A stretch of 57,699 bases of DNA from Oscillospiraceae bacterium (GTDB taxonomy: Bacteria; Bacillota_A; Clostridia; Oscillospirales; CAG-272), in assembly GCA_015064665.1 (NCBI GenBank), contig SVRU01000003.1:1-57699 (forward strand). Reading direction: 5' to 3'. Made by a program: the position numbers and the translations under genes. This document shows positions 14,454-25,094 of this stretch, piece by piece (position 1 is the first letter of the stretch; each line of letters starts with the position of its first letter). The notes under the pieces are model-generated. The model saw only the letters and a list, made by a program, of their open reading frames with translations, did not search any database and was not told where the DNA came from.

Positions 14454-16379
14454 TCAATTTATTAGCTCTATAAAACTGTTTTTACTTGTCTTAAATATCT
14501 TTGAAGTTGTTTTTTTTATCTCAAAAAGCTCTTCTTTACAACCCGATAAAAGATCGGTTGCTTCTTTGGAAAACCTAATATTAACGTCTTTATCGCCGTT
14601 GTTCACAACGGTTAAAAACAAGCTTTTTTTGTTAAATCTTGAAAAAATCAAAAATGAAGAATCAAGATATAAAAGTTTATATCCACCGTCTTTATATACC
14701 GAATTCTGACGTCTGATTTTACCTAACTTTTTATAATAGTCAAGAATCTCGAAGTTTTCCATGCCCCACGGGAACGTTCTCCTGTTAAAAGGATCGGAAT
14801 ATCCTTCACAACCGACCTCGTCGCCGTAATATATACAGGGAATTCCGGGAAGCGTCGCCAATACGGTATACGCCGATAGCAAAAGTGCCTTTCCCTTTTC
14901 GTACTCCGAAGAACTCATGCGTTTTTGTCTTAAATATTCATTATTTTTTCCATGCGGTTCTTCTCCACCAAGAGCAGTCAATATCCTCAATGTATCATGT
15001 GAGCCGAGAAGATTCATCTGCATATCTCGTATTCGCTTTGGAGAATTGAATATTATTTCAGAAAGCGCGTAGCGCAAAGGCTCTGTTTTGCCATAGCGCA
15101 GATAGGATATAATTCCCGAGCGAATAGGATAATTCATAACGCCGTCAAGCTCTTTACCTAAATAATATTTTTTTCGCACTCCGTAGGCAATTTTATTCGA
15201 ACCGTCCTCCCATACCTCGCCGTATAGAATTGACCTGCCGTTGTTGGTGCAGAGCCGTCTTTTGACAGAGGAGATAAATGCATCAGACAACTCGTCTGCA
15301 ACATCGAGTCTGAATCCGGCTATTCCCATTTTGGAATATTTATCTATGACTCCGCCGTCGGAAAGAAAATAATCACCGCAGTCGCGTACGTCCGGATTAA
15401 TTCTCGGAAGTATCTTAATTCCCCACCAGCAAACGTAATCGTCGGGATACTTCTTAAATTCATACCAAGAATAATATTCAGACTCGGGCGATTCATAAGC
15501 GCCGACGCTTTCAAATCTGCCGTATTTGTTAAAATATACGCTATCATCGCCGGTGTGGTTAAAGACTCCGTCAAGAAGAATGAAAATTCCATGCTCTCTC
15601 GCTTTTGCTATGAGAGATTTTAAGGCTTCATCACCACCAAACGCTTCGTCTACCTCCATATAATCCGACGTATCGTATTTATGGTTTGAGGGGGATTTAA
15701 ATATAGGGCTGAGATATATAATATTAACCCCTAGAGATTTTATATATTCAAGCTTATCTTCAATTCCGAAAAGTGTTCCTCCATAAAAATAATCGTTTTT
15801 AATAGGCTCTCCGGCATATCGCGGATACTCGGGTATTTCGGCTCCCCAATTTAAGAGTTTTTCGGATTGAACAAAACTTTTACGAAAGTTACCTCTATAA
15901 AATCTATCCACGAAAATATGATAGATTACTCCGCCAAGATATGATGAAGTATTATCAAATTCAAAATCAGATACCGATAACTGAAACGATGGCTCTTGTA
16001 TTTTTTTAGAAAATCTTAAGATTCCGTTATTATTATATAGATATATTATACCAAAAACCGAAGAAATTTCAATACTAAAATAACATAATCCTGTTAATAT
16101 TTTTTTAATTGGAATATACGAATTATAAACGTCGAAACCATGCTCCAGGTCCGACCAGCTCAAAGCGAGTGAAAAAAGCTCCTCCCGCCTATTTTCATCA
16201 TAAAAAATCAGTCTAACACCGTATGCCCCGATAATTCGGGGCATACATACTTCTATTCTTGCTTTCTCATCTATTTCAAAAGCCGAAGATTCGCTTCTTA
16301 CGTTATTATGATAATATACTATTTTTCCAACCAAGCTTAAAAAGTCCATATCAGATAATCTAAATCTGTTATTTTCCAT
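14454..16379 (-). CDS. GH13 alpha-amylase-family glycosidase (neopullulanase/cyclomaltodextrinase-like)
   Basis: 641 residues, no signal peptide, so cytoplasmic. Residues 1-145 form a beta-rich N-terminal domain of CBM34-like position. The catalytic barrel starts at VIYHIFVDRFYRG. The four GH13 regions are visible: DGVFNHTG (270-277), GFRLDV with nucleophile D359, LYGEVW with acid/base E388, and GSHDT with D462. It starts nine bases after glgP. Together with the phosphorylase it probably degrades or trims glycogen or maltodextrins. No GlgX or GH77 enzyme is in the window, so it may be the debranching activity; the exact linkage specificity is not readable. Confidence 0.88.
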   Translation of the reverse strand: MENNRFRLSDMDFLSLVGKIVYYHNNVRSESSAFEIDEKARIEVCMPRIIGAYGVRLIFYDENRREELFSLALSWSDLEHGFDVYNSYIPIKKILTGLCYFSIEISSVFGIIYLYNNNGILRFSKKIQEPSFQLSVSDFEFDNTSSYLGGVIYHIFVDRFYRGNFRKSFVQSEKLLNWGAEIPEYPRYAGEPIKNDYFYGGTLFGIEDKLEYIKSLGVNIIYLSPIFKSPSNHKYDTSDYMEVDEAFGGDEALKSLIAKAREHGIFILLDGVFNHTGDDSVYFNKYGRFESVGAYESPESEYYSWYEFKKYPDDYVCWWGIKILPRINPDVRDCGDYFLSDGGVIDKYSKMGIAGFRLDVADELSDAFISSVKRRLCTNNGRSILYGEVWEDGSNKIAYGVRKKYYLGKELDGVMNYPIRSGIISYLRYGKTEPLRYALSEIIFNSPKRIRDMQMNLLGSHDTLRILTALGGEEPHGKNNEYLRQKRMSSSEYEKGKALLLSAYTVLATLPGIPCIYYGDEVGCEGYSDPFNRRTFPWGMENFEILDYYKKLGKIRRQNSVYKDGGYKLLYLDSSFLIFSRFNKKSLFLTVVNNGDKDVNIRFSKEATDLLSGCKEELFEIKKTTSKIFKTSKNSFIELIN

Positions 16380-16388
16380 TCTATCCCA

Positions 16389-18857
16389 TTAATTATATTT
16401 ATTTACCGGTTTTGCATGCCAAATTTCCTCGGCATATTTTTTTACTGTATTATCAGACGCAAAAACACCGCTGCGAGCTATATTAATAAGCGATTTTTTT
16501 GACCATTCTTCTCTGTTTTTGTAATCAGACAACACGGTTTGATATGCGAACATATATGCATCAAAATCAGCAAGACACATAAACGGGTCTGCAACTCCAA
16601 AGCTGCCGTTAAGCAAATAATCGGCAATACCAGAAAAATCTTGCGATGCTATGGGATTGCCAAGCATATCTACCGCAGATTTTAGAACTTTTGAAGAGTA
16701 ATAATAATTTCTCGACTCATATCCTCTTTTCCAAAGTTCGTCTACCTCGCTCGCATTAAGTCCGAATATATAAATGTTATCCTTGCCTACCGCCTCCAAA
16801 ATTTCAACGTTTGCGCCGTCAAGCGTTCCAAGCGTCAACGCGCCATTCAGCATAAGCTTCATACATCCTGTTCCGCTTGCCTCCTTACCTGCAAGTGAAA
16901 TTTGCTCTGAAACGTCGGCGGCAGGAATAAGCTTCTCCGCAAGAGAAACGTTATAATCCTCTACAAAAAGAACCTTTATTATATCGCGCGTTTTTGGATT
17001 TTTCTCAAGCTCCTCTGATAAAAACCATATGAGCTTTATTATTTTTTTTGCCATCTGATAACCCGGAGCCGCTTTACATCCAAAAATAAATGTTTGAGGC
17101 AAAAAAGACTTGTTTGGATTTTCAAGAACATCGTTATATATGGCTATAATCTTTAAAACATTTAAAAGCTGACGCTTGTATTCATGCATTCTTTTTATCT
17201 GAACGTCAAAAATTGAGTCAGGATCGATTTTTTTGCCCGTTTTATCTAAAGCATAGTTTGAAAATCTAATTTTATTCTTTTGTTTTATTTCGTTAATTTT
17301 ATTTATAACCGATAAATCATCCTTGAATTTTTCAAGTTCAATAAGCCTGTTTGCGTCCTCTCGATATGATTCTCCTATCAGTTCATCAAGAAAGGCGGAA
17401 AGAATCGGATTTGAATAAACGAGCCACCTACGGTGAACAACTCCGTTAGTTACGTTTGTAAATTTCCAAGGAGTCATTTTGTAAAAATCGTGAAAAACCG
17501 TCTTTTTGAGTATTTCGCTGTGCAGCTTTGACACTCCGTTTACTGTATGAGCACCTACAATCGAAAGATTTGCCATTCTCACCTGATTATAAGCAACAAT
17601 AGACATTCTTGAAATTCTGTCCCAGTCTCCCGGATACAAGTTCCACAAATCTGCCGTGAATTTTCTATTTATTTCGTTAATTATCGAAAATATGCGAGGA
17701 AGTTTTATACTAAACAAATCATTCCTCCAACACTCAAGTGCTTCGGGCAAAACGGTATGATTTGTATATGAAACCGATTTCACAACAATGCTCCAAGCCT
17801 CATCCCAACTATACGAATATATATCCATCAGAATTCGCATTAATTCCGGAATACAAAGCGCGGGATGGGTATCGTTAATATGAATTGCTATCTTCTCTTC
17901 AAAATCACGCAAAGAACCGTATTCCGCAAAATAATCGCTTATTATGCTTTGCAATGTTGCCGAAACAAGAAAATATTGCTGAGTCAATCGAAGAAGCTTA
18001 CCTTCGTCGAAATCATCTTTTGGATAAAGCTGCTTTGTTATTATTTCAGCGCTGTTATTCTCGGATAGATTCCTGATATATGACGTTTGTGACAAATTAT
18101 CATATATACCCGACGATTGACTTTGTTTTGCTCGCCAAAGTCTTATTTTATTTACGGCATTTGTTTTTGTTCCGGCAATCAAAAGATCGTACGGTATCGC
18201 TTTAACCTCATCGTATTCGGTGTGCAATATTTTAAGCGCCCCATTTTCCCACCTTTCTTCTATTCTGCCGCCAAGACGTATTATAACGCTGTTTTCCGGA
18301 TGCGGAACAAGCCACCCCTCGCCCGAATCAAACCAATAATCAGGAATCTCAATCTGTTCGCCGTCAATGATTTTCTGGCGAAACAAACCCGCTTCATATA
18401 GCAAAGAATATCCGTTTGCAGAATAGTCAAGTGCCGTAAGCGAATCCATAAAACACGCCGCAAGTCTTCCAAGTCCGCCGTTTCCAAGACCCGGATCCGC
18501 TTCACAAGAATATATGCGCTCAAAATCCGTATTATATTCCTTTAAAATTTCGCACAAGTCATCATACACGCCAAGATTGACCGATACGTTTCGCAATGAA
18601 CATCCAACCAAAAATTCCATACAAAGATAACATATTTTTTTCGCTCCCGAAGCTTTCGCTCTCTTTTTAAAGCTATCTCTATATGATATCATTATATCCT
18701 TCAGTGAATAAACTATTGCTTGATACAGATCTTCGTCGTTTGCTTCCTTGGGATTTACCGCCCCTCGTAAAACGAGCTTTGATTCAATTTTAGCCTTCAA
18801 TTCTTTTTTGCTTATTTTTACTTTCTCGCCGAATTGCGCATTTGTTTGTTTTATCAT
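16389..18857 (-). CDS. glgP: Glycogen/alpha-glucan phosphorylase
   Basis: 822 residues, typical length. It releases glucose 1-phosphate from alpha-1,4-glucan ends. Seen are YLCMEFLVG near residue 75, the GLGNGGLGRLAACF block, INDTHPAL, and the PLP region EASGTGCMKLMLNGALTLGT with the Schiff-base lysine at about residue 665. The ATG overlaps the glgA stop by four bases (ATGA). In the same operon as synthesis genes, so the cell sets storage and mobilization together, with direction controlled by metabolites rather than separate transcription. Confidence 0.96.
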   Translation of the reverse strand: MIKQTNAQFGEKVKISKKELKAKIESKLVLRGAVNPKEANDEDLYQAIVYSLKDIMISYRDSFKKRAKASGAKKICYLCMEFLVGCSLRNVSVNLGVYDDLCEILKEYNTDFERIYSCEADPGLGNGGLGRLAACFMDSLTALDYSANGYSLLYEAGLFRQKIIDGEQIEIPDYWFDSGEGWLVPHPENSVIIRLGGRIEERWENGALKILHTEYDEVKAIPYDLLIAGTKTNAVNKIRLWRAKQSQSSGIYDNLSQTSYIRNLSENNSAEIITKQLYPKDDFDEGKLLRLTQQYFLVSATLQSIISDYFAEYGSLRDFEEKIAIHINDTHPALCIPELMRILMDIYSYSWDEAWSIVVKSVSYTNHTVLPEALECWRNDLFSIKLPRIFSIINEINRKFTADLWNLYPGDWDRISRMSIVAYNQVRMANLSIVGAHTVNGVSKLHSEILKKTVFHDFYKMTPWKFTNVTNGVVHRRWLVYSNPILSAFLDELIGESYREDANRLIELEKFKDDLSVINKINEIKQKNKIRFSNYALDKTGKKIDPDSIFDVQIKRMHEYKRQLLNVLKIIAIYNDVLENPNKSFLPQTFIFGCKAAPGYQMAKKIIKLIWFLSEELEKNPKTRDIIKVLFVEDYNVSLAEKLIPAADVSEQISLAGKEASGTGCMKLMLNGALTLGTLDGANVEILEAVGKDNIYIFGLNASEVDELWKRGYESRNYYYSSKVLKSAVDMLGNPIASQDFSGIADYLLNGSFGVADPFMCLADFDAYMFAYQTVLSDYKNREEWSKKSLINIARSGVFASDNTVKKYAEEIWHAKPVNKYN

Positions 18858-20293
18858 TCTTTATTTTTTCCAATCATCAATTCGTTATAAATCTCGACAT
18901 ATTCTAATGCAGAATTATTCCAAGAAAAGTCGCTCTTAATTGCGGATTTAACAAGGCTTAACCATTTTTCACTGTCACAATAAATATTTAAGGCTTCCCT
19001 GACTGTGTATAAAAGCTCGTGCGCATTATAACTTTTAAAAACAAATCCGTTTGCATTTTCAGAGCCATACGGTCTGATTGTGTCGTATAGCCCCCCTACC
19101 GCACGTACAATGGGAATAGTGCCGTAGGAACAGGCTATCATTTGAGCAAGTCCGCACGGTTCACTCTTTGATGGCATTAAGAATATATCCGCCGCCGCAT
19201 AAAGCTTTTTCGAAAGTTTTCTGTCAAACCTTATTAGCGCTTTAAAATTTTTATGTTTTTTTTCAAGATTTAAAAAAGCGCTTTCGTATTTTTCCTCACC
19301 AACGCCGAGAATTACGAATTGAAGATTCTCAGCCAAAAGCTCTTCTATAATACACAATACAAGATCAATGCCCTTACCGTCAGCAAGTCTGCATATCATG
19401 ATCGCAAGCGGTGTTGCACTATTCTCGGAAAGTCCAAGCTCGCGCTGCAATGCTTTTTTGTTTTTTGCCTTACCGCTTTTTACACCTCTCCTCGTATACG
19501 GAAAATATATATCCGCATCTGCTTCAGGCGAAAACAAAGAATAATCAATACCGTTCAAAACACCCTTGAGCTTGTTTTCGGATTTTACGACTATATCGGC
19601 TAATCCGTAGGAGAAAAAATCATATTTTAATTCGTTTGCGTAATTAGGACTCACAGTGCTGATCCTATCTGCGCAAATAATTGCGCCTTTCGTAAGGTTT
19701 ATGCAACCGTCGTACTCAACAACTTCCAGATACTCGTCATCAAGCGCAAAAATATCACCGAGAATCGTCAAATCGTACTTTCCTTGATATTCAATATTAT
19801 GAATAGTGTATACCGTTTTAATATTTGACAATTTTTCATTGCTTTTGTACTTTGTTTTAAGATAGATAACCGTAAGCGCGGTTTGCCAATCGTTCGCATG
19901 TAAAACGTCGGGCGCTGATTCTGAGAAAATTATATATTCAATGACAGCCGTTGAAAAAAATGCGAATCTTTCGCCGTCGTCGAATTCACCGTATAGCATT
20001 TCTCTGTCAAAATACACGTGATTTTCAACAAAAAGATAATCAACGTTATTTTTTTTGATTTTAAAAATCGACGCGCCGGTTTTACGCCACCCCAAATAAA
20101 AAGAAATATCACATACCTTTTCAAGCAAATCACCGTAGTTCTCTCTCGTGCTTTTATAAAGAGGCATAATTACCTCACAGCCCGATAGCTCTTCGCTCTT
20201 TGCGATTGCCGTCGGCAACGCCCCCATTACATCCCCAAGTCCGCCGCTTACAGCAAACGGCTCCGCTTCGCTTGTAACAAATAAAACCTTCAT
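18854..20293 (-). CDS. glgA: Glycogen synthase (ADP-glucose type, GT5)
   Basis: 479 residues, standard GT5 length. The N-terminus reads SEAEPFAVSGGLGDVMGALP: the ADP-glucose-binding KTGGL motif is VSGGL here, with the usual lysine replaced by valine (codon GTA). Other motifs are normal: HANDWQTAL, TIHNIEYQG, and the C-terminal PSKSEPCGLAQMIACSYGTIPIVRAVGGL with the conserved glutamate region. It starts eight bases after glgD and overlaps glgP. It extends alpha-1,4-glucan from the product of GlgC/GlgD. Confidence 0.94.
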   Translation of the reverse strand: MKVLFVTSEAEPFAVSGGLGDVMGALPTAIAKSEELSGCEVIMPLYKSTRENYGDLLEKVCDISFYLGWRKTGASIFKIKKNNVDYLFVENHVYFDREMLYGEFDDGERFAFFSTAVIEYIIFSESAPDVLHANDWQTALTVIYLKTKYKSNEKLSNIKTVYTIHNIEYQGKYDLTILGDIFALDDEYLEVVEYDGCINLTKGAIICADRISTVSPNYANELKYDFFSYGLADIVVKSENKLKGVLNGIDYSLFSPEADADIYFPYTRRGVKSGKAKNKKALQRELGLSENSATPLAIMICRLADGKGIDLVLCIIEELLAENLQFVILGVGEEKYESAFLNLEKKHKNFKALIRFDRKLSKKLYAAADIFLMPSKSEPCGLAQMIACSYGTIPIVRAVGGLYDTIRPYGSENANGFVFKSYNAHELLYTVREALNIYCDSEKWLSLVKSAIKSDFSWNNSALEYVEIYNELMIGKNKE

Positions 20294-20301
20294 TTTAAAA
20301 C

Positions 20302-21432
20302 CTAAACTTTCCTGTTTTTCTGAATATAAAACGGCATATTTTTGTTTCCTGACAGCTTAACCCCGTCTGTTATATAAACGTCTTTGTCAGTAACAATACA
20401 ATTTACCTCGGCGTCCTTTCCGACTCTGGTCCCATGAAACAGAATAGAGTTTTTAACCACCGCACCTTTTTCAACGTGTACGCCGCGAAAAATCATTGAG
20501 TCAATAACCGTACCTTCAATAACGCATTCATCTGCTAACATAGAATTTCTGACCACAGCATCCGATTTATAAAGAGTTGGCGAGGAATTATATACTCTTG
20601 TAAATACGGGTAGATCCTTTTGCCCAAGAAGAGATGCTCGCGCATTTTCGTCCTTCGCGAGTTCAATCGAATATCTGTAATAATCAAGAAAGCTTGAAAC
20701 AGATGCAACGAACCCGCTATAACAGTAGGTTCTGTAATTTTCGCGCTTAAAGCTTGATAAAAACACCGATGTCAGACTGTTTTGCGAATATGAATTTGCA
20801 GATTCAATTATTTTTCTAAGCCTCTCGGTTTTCATAATGAATATATTAAGCGAAAGCTCGGGATTATTTAAATTATAAGACGAATTCATTGATATATCGG
20901 TTATCCTGCCTCCGACCGACATAATCATCATTTTAGGTGTTTTTGACGTAAATGAGGGAGATACAAGTTTCGTGACGAAAGTTATATCTGCCTCGTTTTT
21001 TATATGGTATTTTATTATTTCATTAAAATTTATACTTAATACGTAATCGGAATCCGTCATAATTACGTACTCTTCTTTAAATTCGTCTATATACTCCTTC
21101 ATATTTTTTAAAGCTTCCATGTGATTTGAAAAAACCTTAACGTTACCCGAATGCGCCGTCTGATACGGAGATATAACGTTTATTCCTCCCGCTCGTCTTG
21201 CAAGGTCCCAATCCTTTCCGCTTCCGATATGCTCAAGAAGAGATCGATAATTGTAATTGACAATAATATTTATATTTGAAATATCGGCATTAACCATATT
21301 TGATAAACAAAAATCAACAAGTCGGTATCTGCACGCAAACGGAATCGCTGCTACGGTACGGTCGTGCGTCAGACGGGATAAAGTATTATTGTTAAGACTG
21401 GAAAATATTATTCCCGCAACTCCATCTGCCAT
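20302..21432 (-). CDS. glgD: GlgD, second subunit of glucose-1-phosphate adenylyltransferase
   Basis: 376 residues, homologous to GlgC with a nucleotidyltransferase domain (about 1-240) and a left-handed beta-helix C-terminus (ECVIEGTVIDSMIFRGVHVEKGAVV). The GlgC pyrophosphorylase loop GGxGxRL is missing: the aligned stretch is AGIIFSSLNNNTLSRLTHDR. That is typical of GlgD, which works as a non- or weakly catalytic regulatory partner of GlgC in Firmicutes. The start is the ATG at 21430-21432, one base overlapping the glgC stop (TGATG) with AGAGGAG just upstream; the GTG one codon earlier is less likely. Confidence 0.93.
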   Translation of the reverse strand: MADGVAGIIFSSLNNNTLSRLTHDRTVAAIPFACRYRLVDFCLSNMVNADISNINIIVNYNYRSLLEHIGSGKDWDLARRAGGINVISPYQTAHSGNVKVFSNHMEALKNMKEYIDEFKEEYVIMTDSDYVLSINFNEIIKYHIKNEADITFVTKLVSPSFTSKTPKMMIMSVGGRITDISMNSSYNLNNPELSLNIFIMKTERLRKIIESANSYSQNSLTSVFLSSFKRENYRTYCYSGFVASVSSFLDYYRYSIELAKDENARASLLGQKDLPVFTRVYNSSPTLYKSDAVVRNSMLADECVIEGTVIDSMIFRGVHVEKGAVVKNSILFHGTRVGKDAEVNCIVTDKDVYITDGVKLSGNKNMPFYIQKNRKV

Positions 21433-22607
21433 CACAATCTCCTCTCTTTTGCATATTGAAATATCTTTGATCCCCTCGCAACAACCTCGATGTTTTCGCT
21501 TGTGGCATCCTTTTCTCCTACTACTGAATTCGCACTGATTACCGAATCCGAATCAACAATAGCATGGTAAACACTCGCGCCATTTTCAACGACCACGTCT
21601 TCCATTATAACCGAATCACAAACAACTGCGCCCTCTTTGATTACTACCCCTCCCGACAGAACCGAATTTTCAATCCTTCCGAAAATTCTGCACCCCTCGG
21701 AAATAAGAGAATTTATTATTACGGAATCCTTACCTACGTATTGAGGCGGACGAGCAATATTTTTTGAAAATATTCTTGAATTTTTATCATTAAGATTTAT
21801 TTTCGGATTATCACCTATAAGATCCATATTGGACTCCCAAAGTGATGATATAGTTCCAACGTCCTTCCAGTATCCATCGAATCTATATGAAAATAATCTT
21901 TCCCCACAATTTAAAAGATTTGGTATTATATTCTTTCCAAAATCGTTGGAGCTTTTCTCATCCTTTTCGTCCTCTTCAAGATATTTAATAAGAACGTCAG
22001 TGTTAAATATATAGATTCCCATTGAAGCCTGATTATTCTTTGGATTAGACGGCTTTTCTTCAAATTCGTATATTTCGCCTGATGATAAAGTGTTGCATAT
22101 TCCAAATCTTGAGGCTTCCTCATACGGAACGGAAATCGTTGCAACGGTACAGACCGCACCGTTCTTCTTATGGTGTTTAAGCATTTCGAAATAGTCCATT
22201 CTGTAAATATGGTCACCCGATAATATTAAAACGTAATTCGGATCATATTGTTTTATGAAATCTATATTTTGATATATTGCATTTGCCGTTCCTTTATACC
22301 AATCTGATTTTCTGTTTCCTTGATAGGGTGGCAAAACAGACAATCCACCGCGCGAGCGGTCTAAATCCCAAGGAGCACCGTTTCCTATGTACTCGTTGAG
22401 TGCAAGAGGTTGATATTGCGTAAGAACGCCTACGGTATCTATTCCGGAATTAATACAATTAGAAAGCGGAAAATCAATTATCTTATATTTCCCGCCAAAG
22501 CAAACCGCAGGTTTTGCGGTTTCCTTTGTCAGCTCATACAGACGCGAGCCTTGTCCGCCAGCCAAAAGCATGGCGATACACTCTTTTTTGCAGTAAATAT
22601 CAATCAC
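21432..22607 (-). CDS. glgC: Glucose-1-phosphate adenylyltransferase, catalytic subunit
   Basis: 391 residues. It makes ADP-glucose from ATP and glucose 1-phosphate, the committed step of glycogen synthesis. [16 protein letters not shown] is the nucleotide loop, [19 protein letters not shown] the activator and substrate region, [11 protein letters not shown] the metal aspartate, and [10 protein letters not shown] the sugar-phosphate block; the C-terminal beta-helix hexapeptides follow. The start is taken as GTG at 22607, one base after the glgB stop. Its ribosome site is unclear because GAGGTG overlaps the codon, so the true start could be a few codons off. Confidence 0.94.
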   Translation of the reverse strand: MIDIYCKKECIAMLLAGGQGSRLYELTKETAKPAVCFGGKYKIIDFPLSNCINSGIDTVGVLTQYQPLALNEYIGNGAPWDLDRSRGGLSVLPPYQGNRKSDWYKGTANAIYQNIDFIKQYDPNYVLILSGDHIYRMDYFEMLKHHKKNGAVCTVATISVPYEEASRFGICNTLSSGEIYEFEEKPSNPKNNQASMGIYIFNTDVLIKYLEEDEKDEKSSNDFGKNIIPNLLNCGERLFSYRFDGYWKDVGTISSLWESNMDLIGDNPKINLNDKNSRIFSKNIARPPQYVGKDSVIINSLISEGCRIFGRIENSVLSGGVVIKEGAVVCDSVIMEDVVVENGASVYHAIVDSDSVISANSVVGEKDATSENIEVVARGSKIFQYAKERRL

Positions 22608-22608
22608 C

Positions 22609-24465
22609 TCATAACTTAATTTTAATATTTTTTTCTTTAGTTTTAAAAACAGCGCCCGAAAACGCTTTAAGAAAAACGCGTATTTTGCCTTCTTGAATTT
22701 TTTCCGTTTCTACGCCTTCACCCGTTGAAAACATTACATCAACCTCGTATTCAAGATCAACGCTCTGCAAAGAGCCCGAAAAATTTATAATCACCGTTAT
22801 AGAATTCCGTTTTTTATCAAATCTTTTATACGCAATCGTGTTTATCTCTTTAGCATCGGGCAAAATCCATTCAAAACCTTCACTGTCAAAATCGCATTCC
22901 CAAAGCTCAGGCCGTTCAAGATAAAAATAATTCAACGCCCTCGTATAATCACGGATTTTGCGGTGAGAGGGATAATCAAGCATAAACCACTCGAGAGAAT
23001 TTTCAAAATCCCATTCTCTGAATTGCGCAAATTCCGTGCCCATAAAAAGAAGCTTTTTTCCCGGATAGGTCATTAGCATAAGAAGAAACGAGCGCATCTG
23101 GCGAAACTTGTCCTCATAACCTCCGAACATTTTATCTATTAATGATAATTTTCCATGCACAACTTCATCGTGAGATACGGGTAAAATATAATTTTCTGAA
23201 AATGCGTATAGAATCGGGAAATTTAATGCTTTATGTTTATATTTTCTGAAAAAAGGATCACAAGATAAATAATCGTATAAATCATTTGCAAAACCCATAT
23301 TCCATTTTAAAGCAAAACCGAGTCCGCCGCAACAGACAGGCTTTGTTACACCGCCAAACGATCCCGATTCCTCTGCAATCATCAATACGTCGGAAAATTC
23401 GGAATACACGGCAGTATTCAGCTTTTTGAAAAATGCAATCGCTTCAAGATTTTCACGCCCACCGTCGCTGTTAGGTATCCAATGTCCCGGCTTTCTGTCA
23501 TAATCAAGATAAAGCATTGAGGCTACTGCATCAACTCGCAAGCCGTCTATATGGTACTCTCTTAGAAAAAACATTGCAGAAGATATTAAAAAAGATTGAA
23601 CCTCTTCTCTTCCCAAATCGAAAAATCTTGTTCCCCACGTATCCGATTCAATTCTGTCTTCACCCTGATACTCGTAAAGCGGCGCACCGTCAAATTCATA
23701 TAACCCCCAGCTGTCTTTGGGAAAATGAGCAGGCACCCAATCAAGAATCACACCGATTCCACTGAGATGCAACTTGTTAATAAGATATTTAAAATCGTCA
23801 GGAGTGCCGTATCTTGACGTCGGTGCATAAAAGCCGCACACCTGATATCCCCATGAGCCATCATAAGGATATTCCGTCAATGGAAGAAATTCAACGTGCG
23901 TATACCCCATGTATTTAATATAAGGCACAAGGATATCTGCCATTTCTCTATAGGTTAAATATTCGTTATCCGCATGACGTATAAAGCTTCCGAAATGAAT
24001 CTCGTAAATATTCAAAGGTTTTGAAAGATATGACGAGGATTGCGTAAAAAAATCCTTTCTTCTTTTTTTCATCCAAACAGAATCCGTAAATGAAAAGCTA
24101 TCTTCAAATATTATAGAAGCTCCGTCCGCGCCGCCGCGCGAAAATCGCGCATATGGGTCGCCCTTGTAATTTTTTCTTCCGTCGCGTTCAATTAAGAATT
24201 TATATGCTTTACCCGACAGGGATTTGTAGTTTATATATTTACACTCCCAAACACCTTTATTCGTAATTTTGTTAAAATAAATAGGATTTTCCCAATCTGT
24301 AAAATCCGATACCAATCCTACCTTATCGGCATTAGGAGCCCACGTCCTAAAAGTGTATTCATATTTACCGTCAATTTTTTTCAGGTTACACCCAAGATAA
24401 TTATAAACGTAAAAATTCGTTCCTTGATGAAAATAATAAGGTGCCATATCCTTTTCTTCATTCAT
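22609..24465 (-). CDS. glgB: 1,4-alpha-glucan branching enzyme (GH13)
   Basis: 618 residues from the ATG at 24463-24465; a TTG two codons earlier is also open. A CBM48-like N-terminal domain ([24 protein letters not shown]) is followed by the GH13 barrel with [10 protein letters not shown], nucleophile D in [11 protein letters not shown], acid/base E in MIAEESGS, and D in [11 protein letters not shown]. It adds alpha-1,6 branches to glycogen. It is the first glycogen gene and begins 41 bases after the yabQ stop, with no terminator and no clear promoter between them; AAAGGCGG lies upstream. Confidence 0.95.
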   Translation of the reverse strand: MNEEKDMAPYYFHQGTNFYVYNYLGCNLKKIDGKYEYTFRTWAPNADKVGLVSDFTDWENPIYFNKITNKGVWECKYINYKSLSGKAYKFLIERDGRKNYKGDPYARFSRGGADGASIIFEDSFSFTDSVWMKKRRKDFFTQSSSYLSKPLNIYEIHFGSFIRHADNEYLTYREMADILVPYIKYMGYTHVEFLPLTEYPYDGSWGYQVCGFYAPTSRYGTPDDFKYLINKLHLSGIGVILDWVPAHFPKDSWGLYEFDGAPLYEYQGEDRIESDTWGTRFFDLGREEVQSFLISSAMFFLREYHIDGLRVDAVASMLYLDYDRKPGHWIPNSDGGRENLEAIAFFKKLNTAVYSEFSDVLMIAEESGSFGGVTKPVCCGGLGFALKWNMGFANDLYDYLSCDPFFRKYKHKALNFPILYAFSENYILPVSHDEVVHGKLSLIDKMFGGYEDKFRQMRSFLLMLMTYPGKKLLFMGTEFAQFREWDFENSLEWFMLDYPSHRKIRDYTRALNYFYLERPELWECDFDSEGFEWILPDAKEINTIAYKRFDKKRNSITVIINFSGSLQSVDLEYEVDVMFSTGEGVETEKIQEGKIRVFLKAFSGAVFKTKEKNIKIKL

Positions 24466-24506
24466 AAGCAAAACATCCGCCTTTTAATACTATCCGATAT
24501 ACAAAT

Positions 24507-25094
24507 CTACTCTAATAATACGTATATTTTTTTAAGCTTCTTCTTAACAAGTCGGTTTGAGCGTTTTAACATACATATTCTTTTAATAGGCCGAGCAATC
24601 TTTTTAATAAAATTAAATATAAATTTTAATAGTTTGTATAGGGGAAATAACGCTATGGAAACACATAGAAGAAATATATTATATATTATTCCCAAAATCC
24701 TATCAAATACAACCACAAATATTTTTCTGAAAAATTTACAGGAAATGAAAAAAAACAGAAGAGTTAAAAATATTAAATAAAGCCTTATATATCCGTCAAG
24801 AGTAACATAGGAAAGAATAATAAATCCGACACCAAATAATGTAAAAAACAAAAAGTCCAAAACAGTTCTTTCAATAACCGTTAAATTAAATTTTCGATAT
24901 TCAAAAATTCTTTCGAGAAATCTCTTTTCTTCTTTTTTTGAAATCACAGAGATTGAAATATGAAAAATCGAAATAATTTTTTTTAGGAATATCAATATAT
25001 TTTCCGACGCGCAAAAGAATCCGCCGTATAAAAAACCGGTTGCTGCAGAAAGAATTATAGAGATAAAGATTTCATAAACGGTAAAAAATTTCAT
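24507..25094 (-). CDS. yabQ: YabQ-like spore cortex membrane protein
   Basis: 195 residues, strongly hydrophobic with about four membrane spans (about 8-30, 78-100, 102-122, 130-160), followed by a very basic tail. The block DFLFFTLFGVGFIILSYVTL, GYIRLYLIF matches the YabQ core, where a conserved Asp/aromatic segment precedes a RxY motif. YabQ is a mother-cell membrane protein needed for spore cortex formation in Bacillus. Its ATG overlaps the yabP stop by four bases (ATGA), the same gene order as in B. subtilis. It is longer and more divergent than Bacillus YabQ. In Bacillus divIC follows; here glgB does. Confidence 0.78.
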   Translation of the reverse strand: MKFFTVYEIFISIILSAATGFLYGGFFCASENILIFLKKIISIFHISISVISKKEEKRFLERIFEYRKFNLTVIERTVLDFLFFTLFGVGFIILSYVTLDGYIRLYLIFLTLLFFFISCKFFRKIFVVVFDRILGIIYNIFLLCVSIALFPLYKLLKFIFNFIKKIARPIKRICMLKRSNRLVKKKLKKIYVLLE

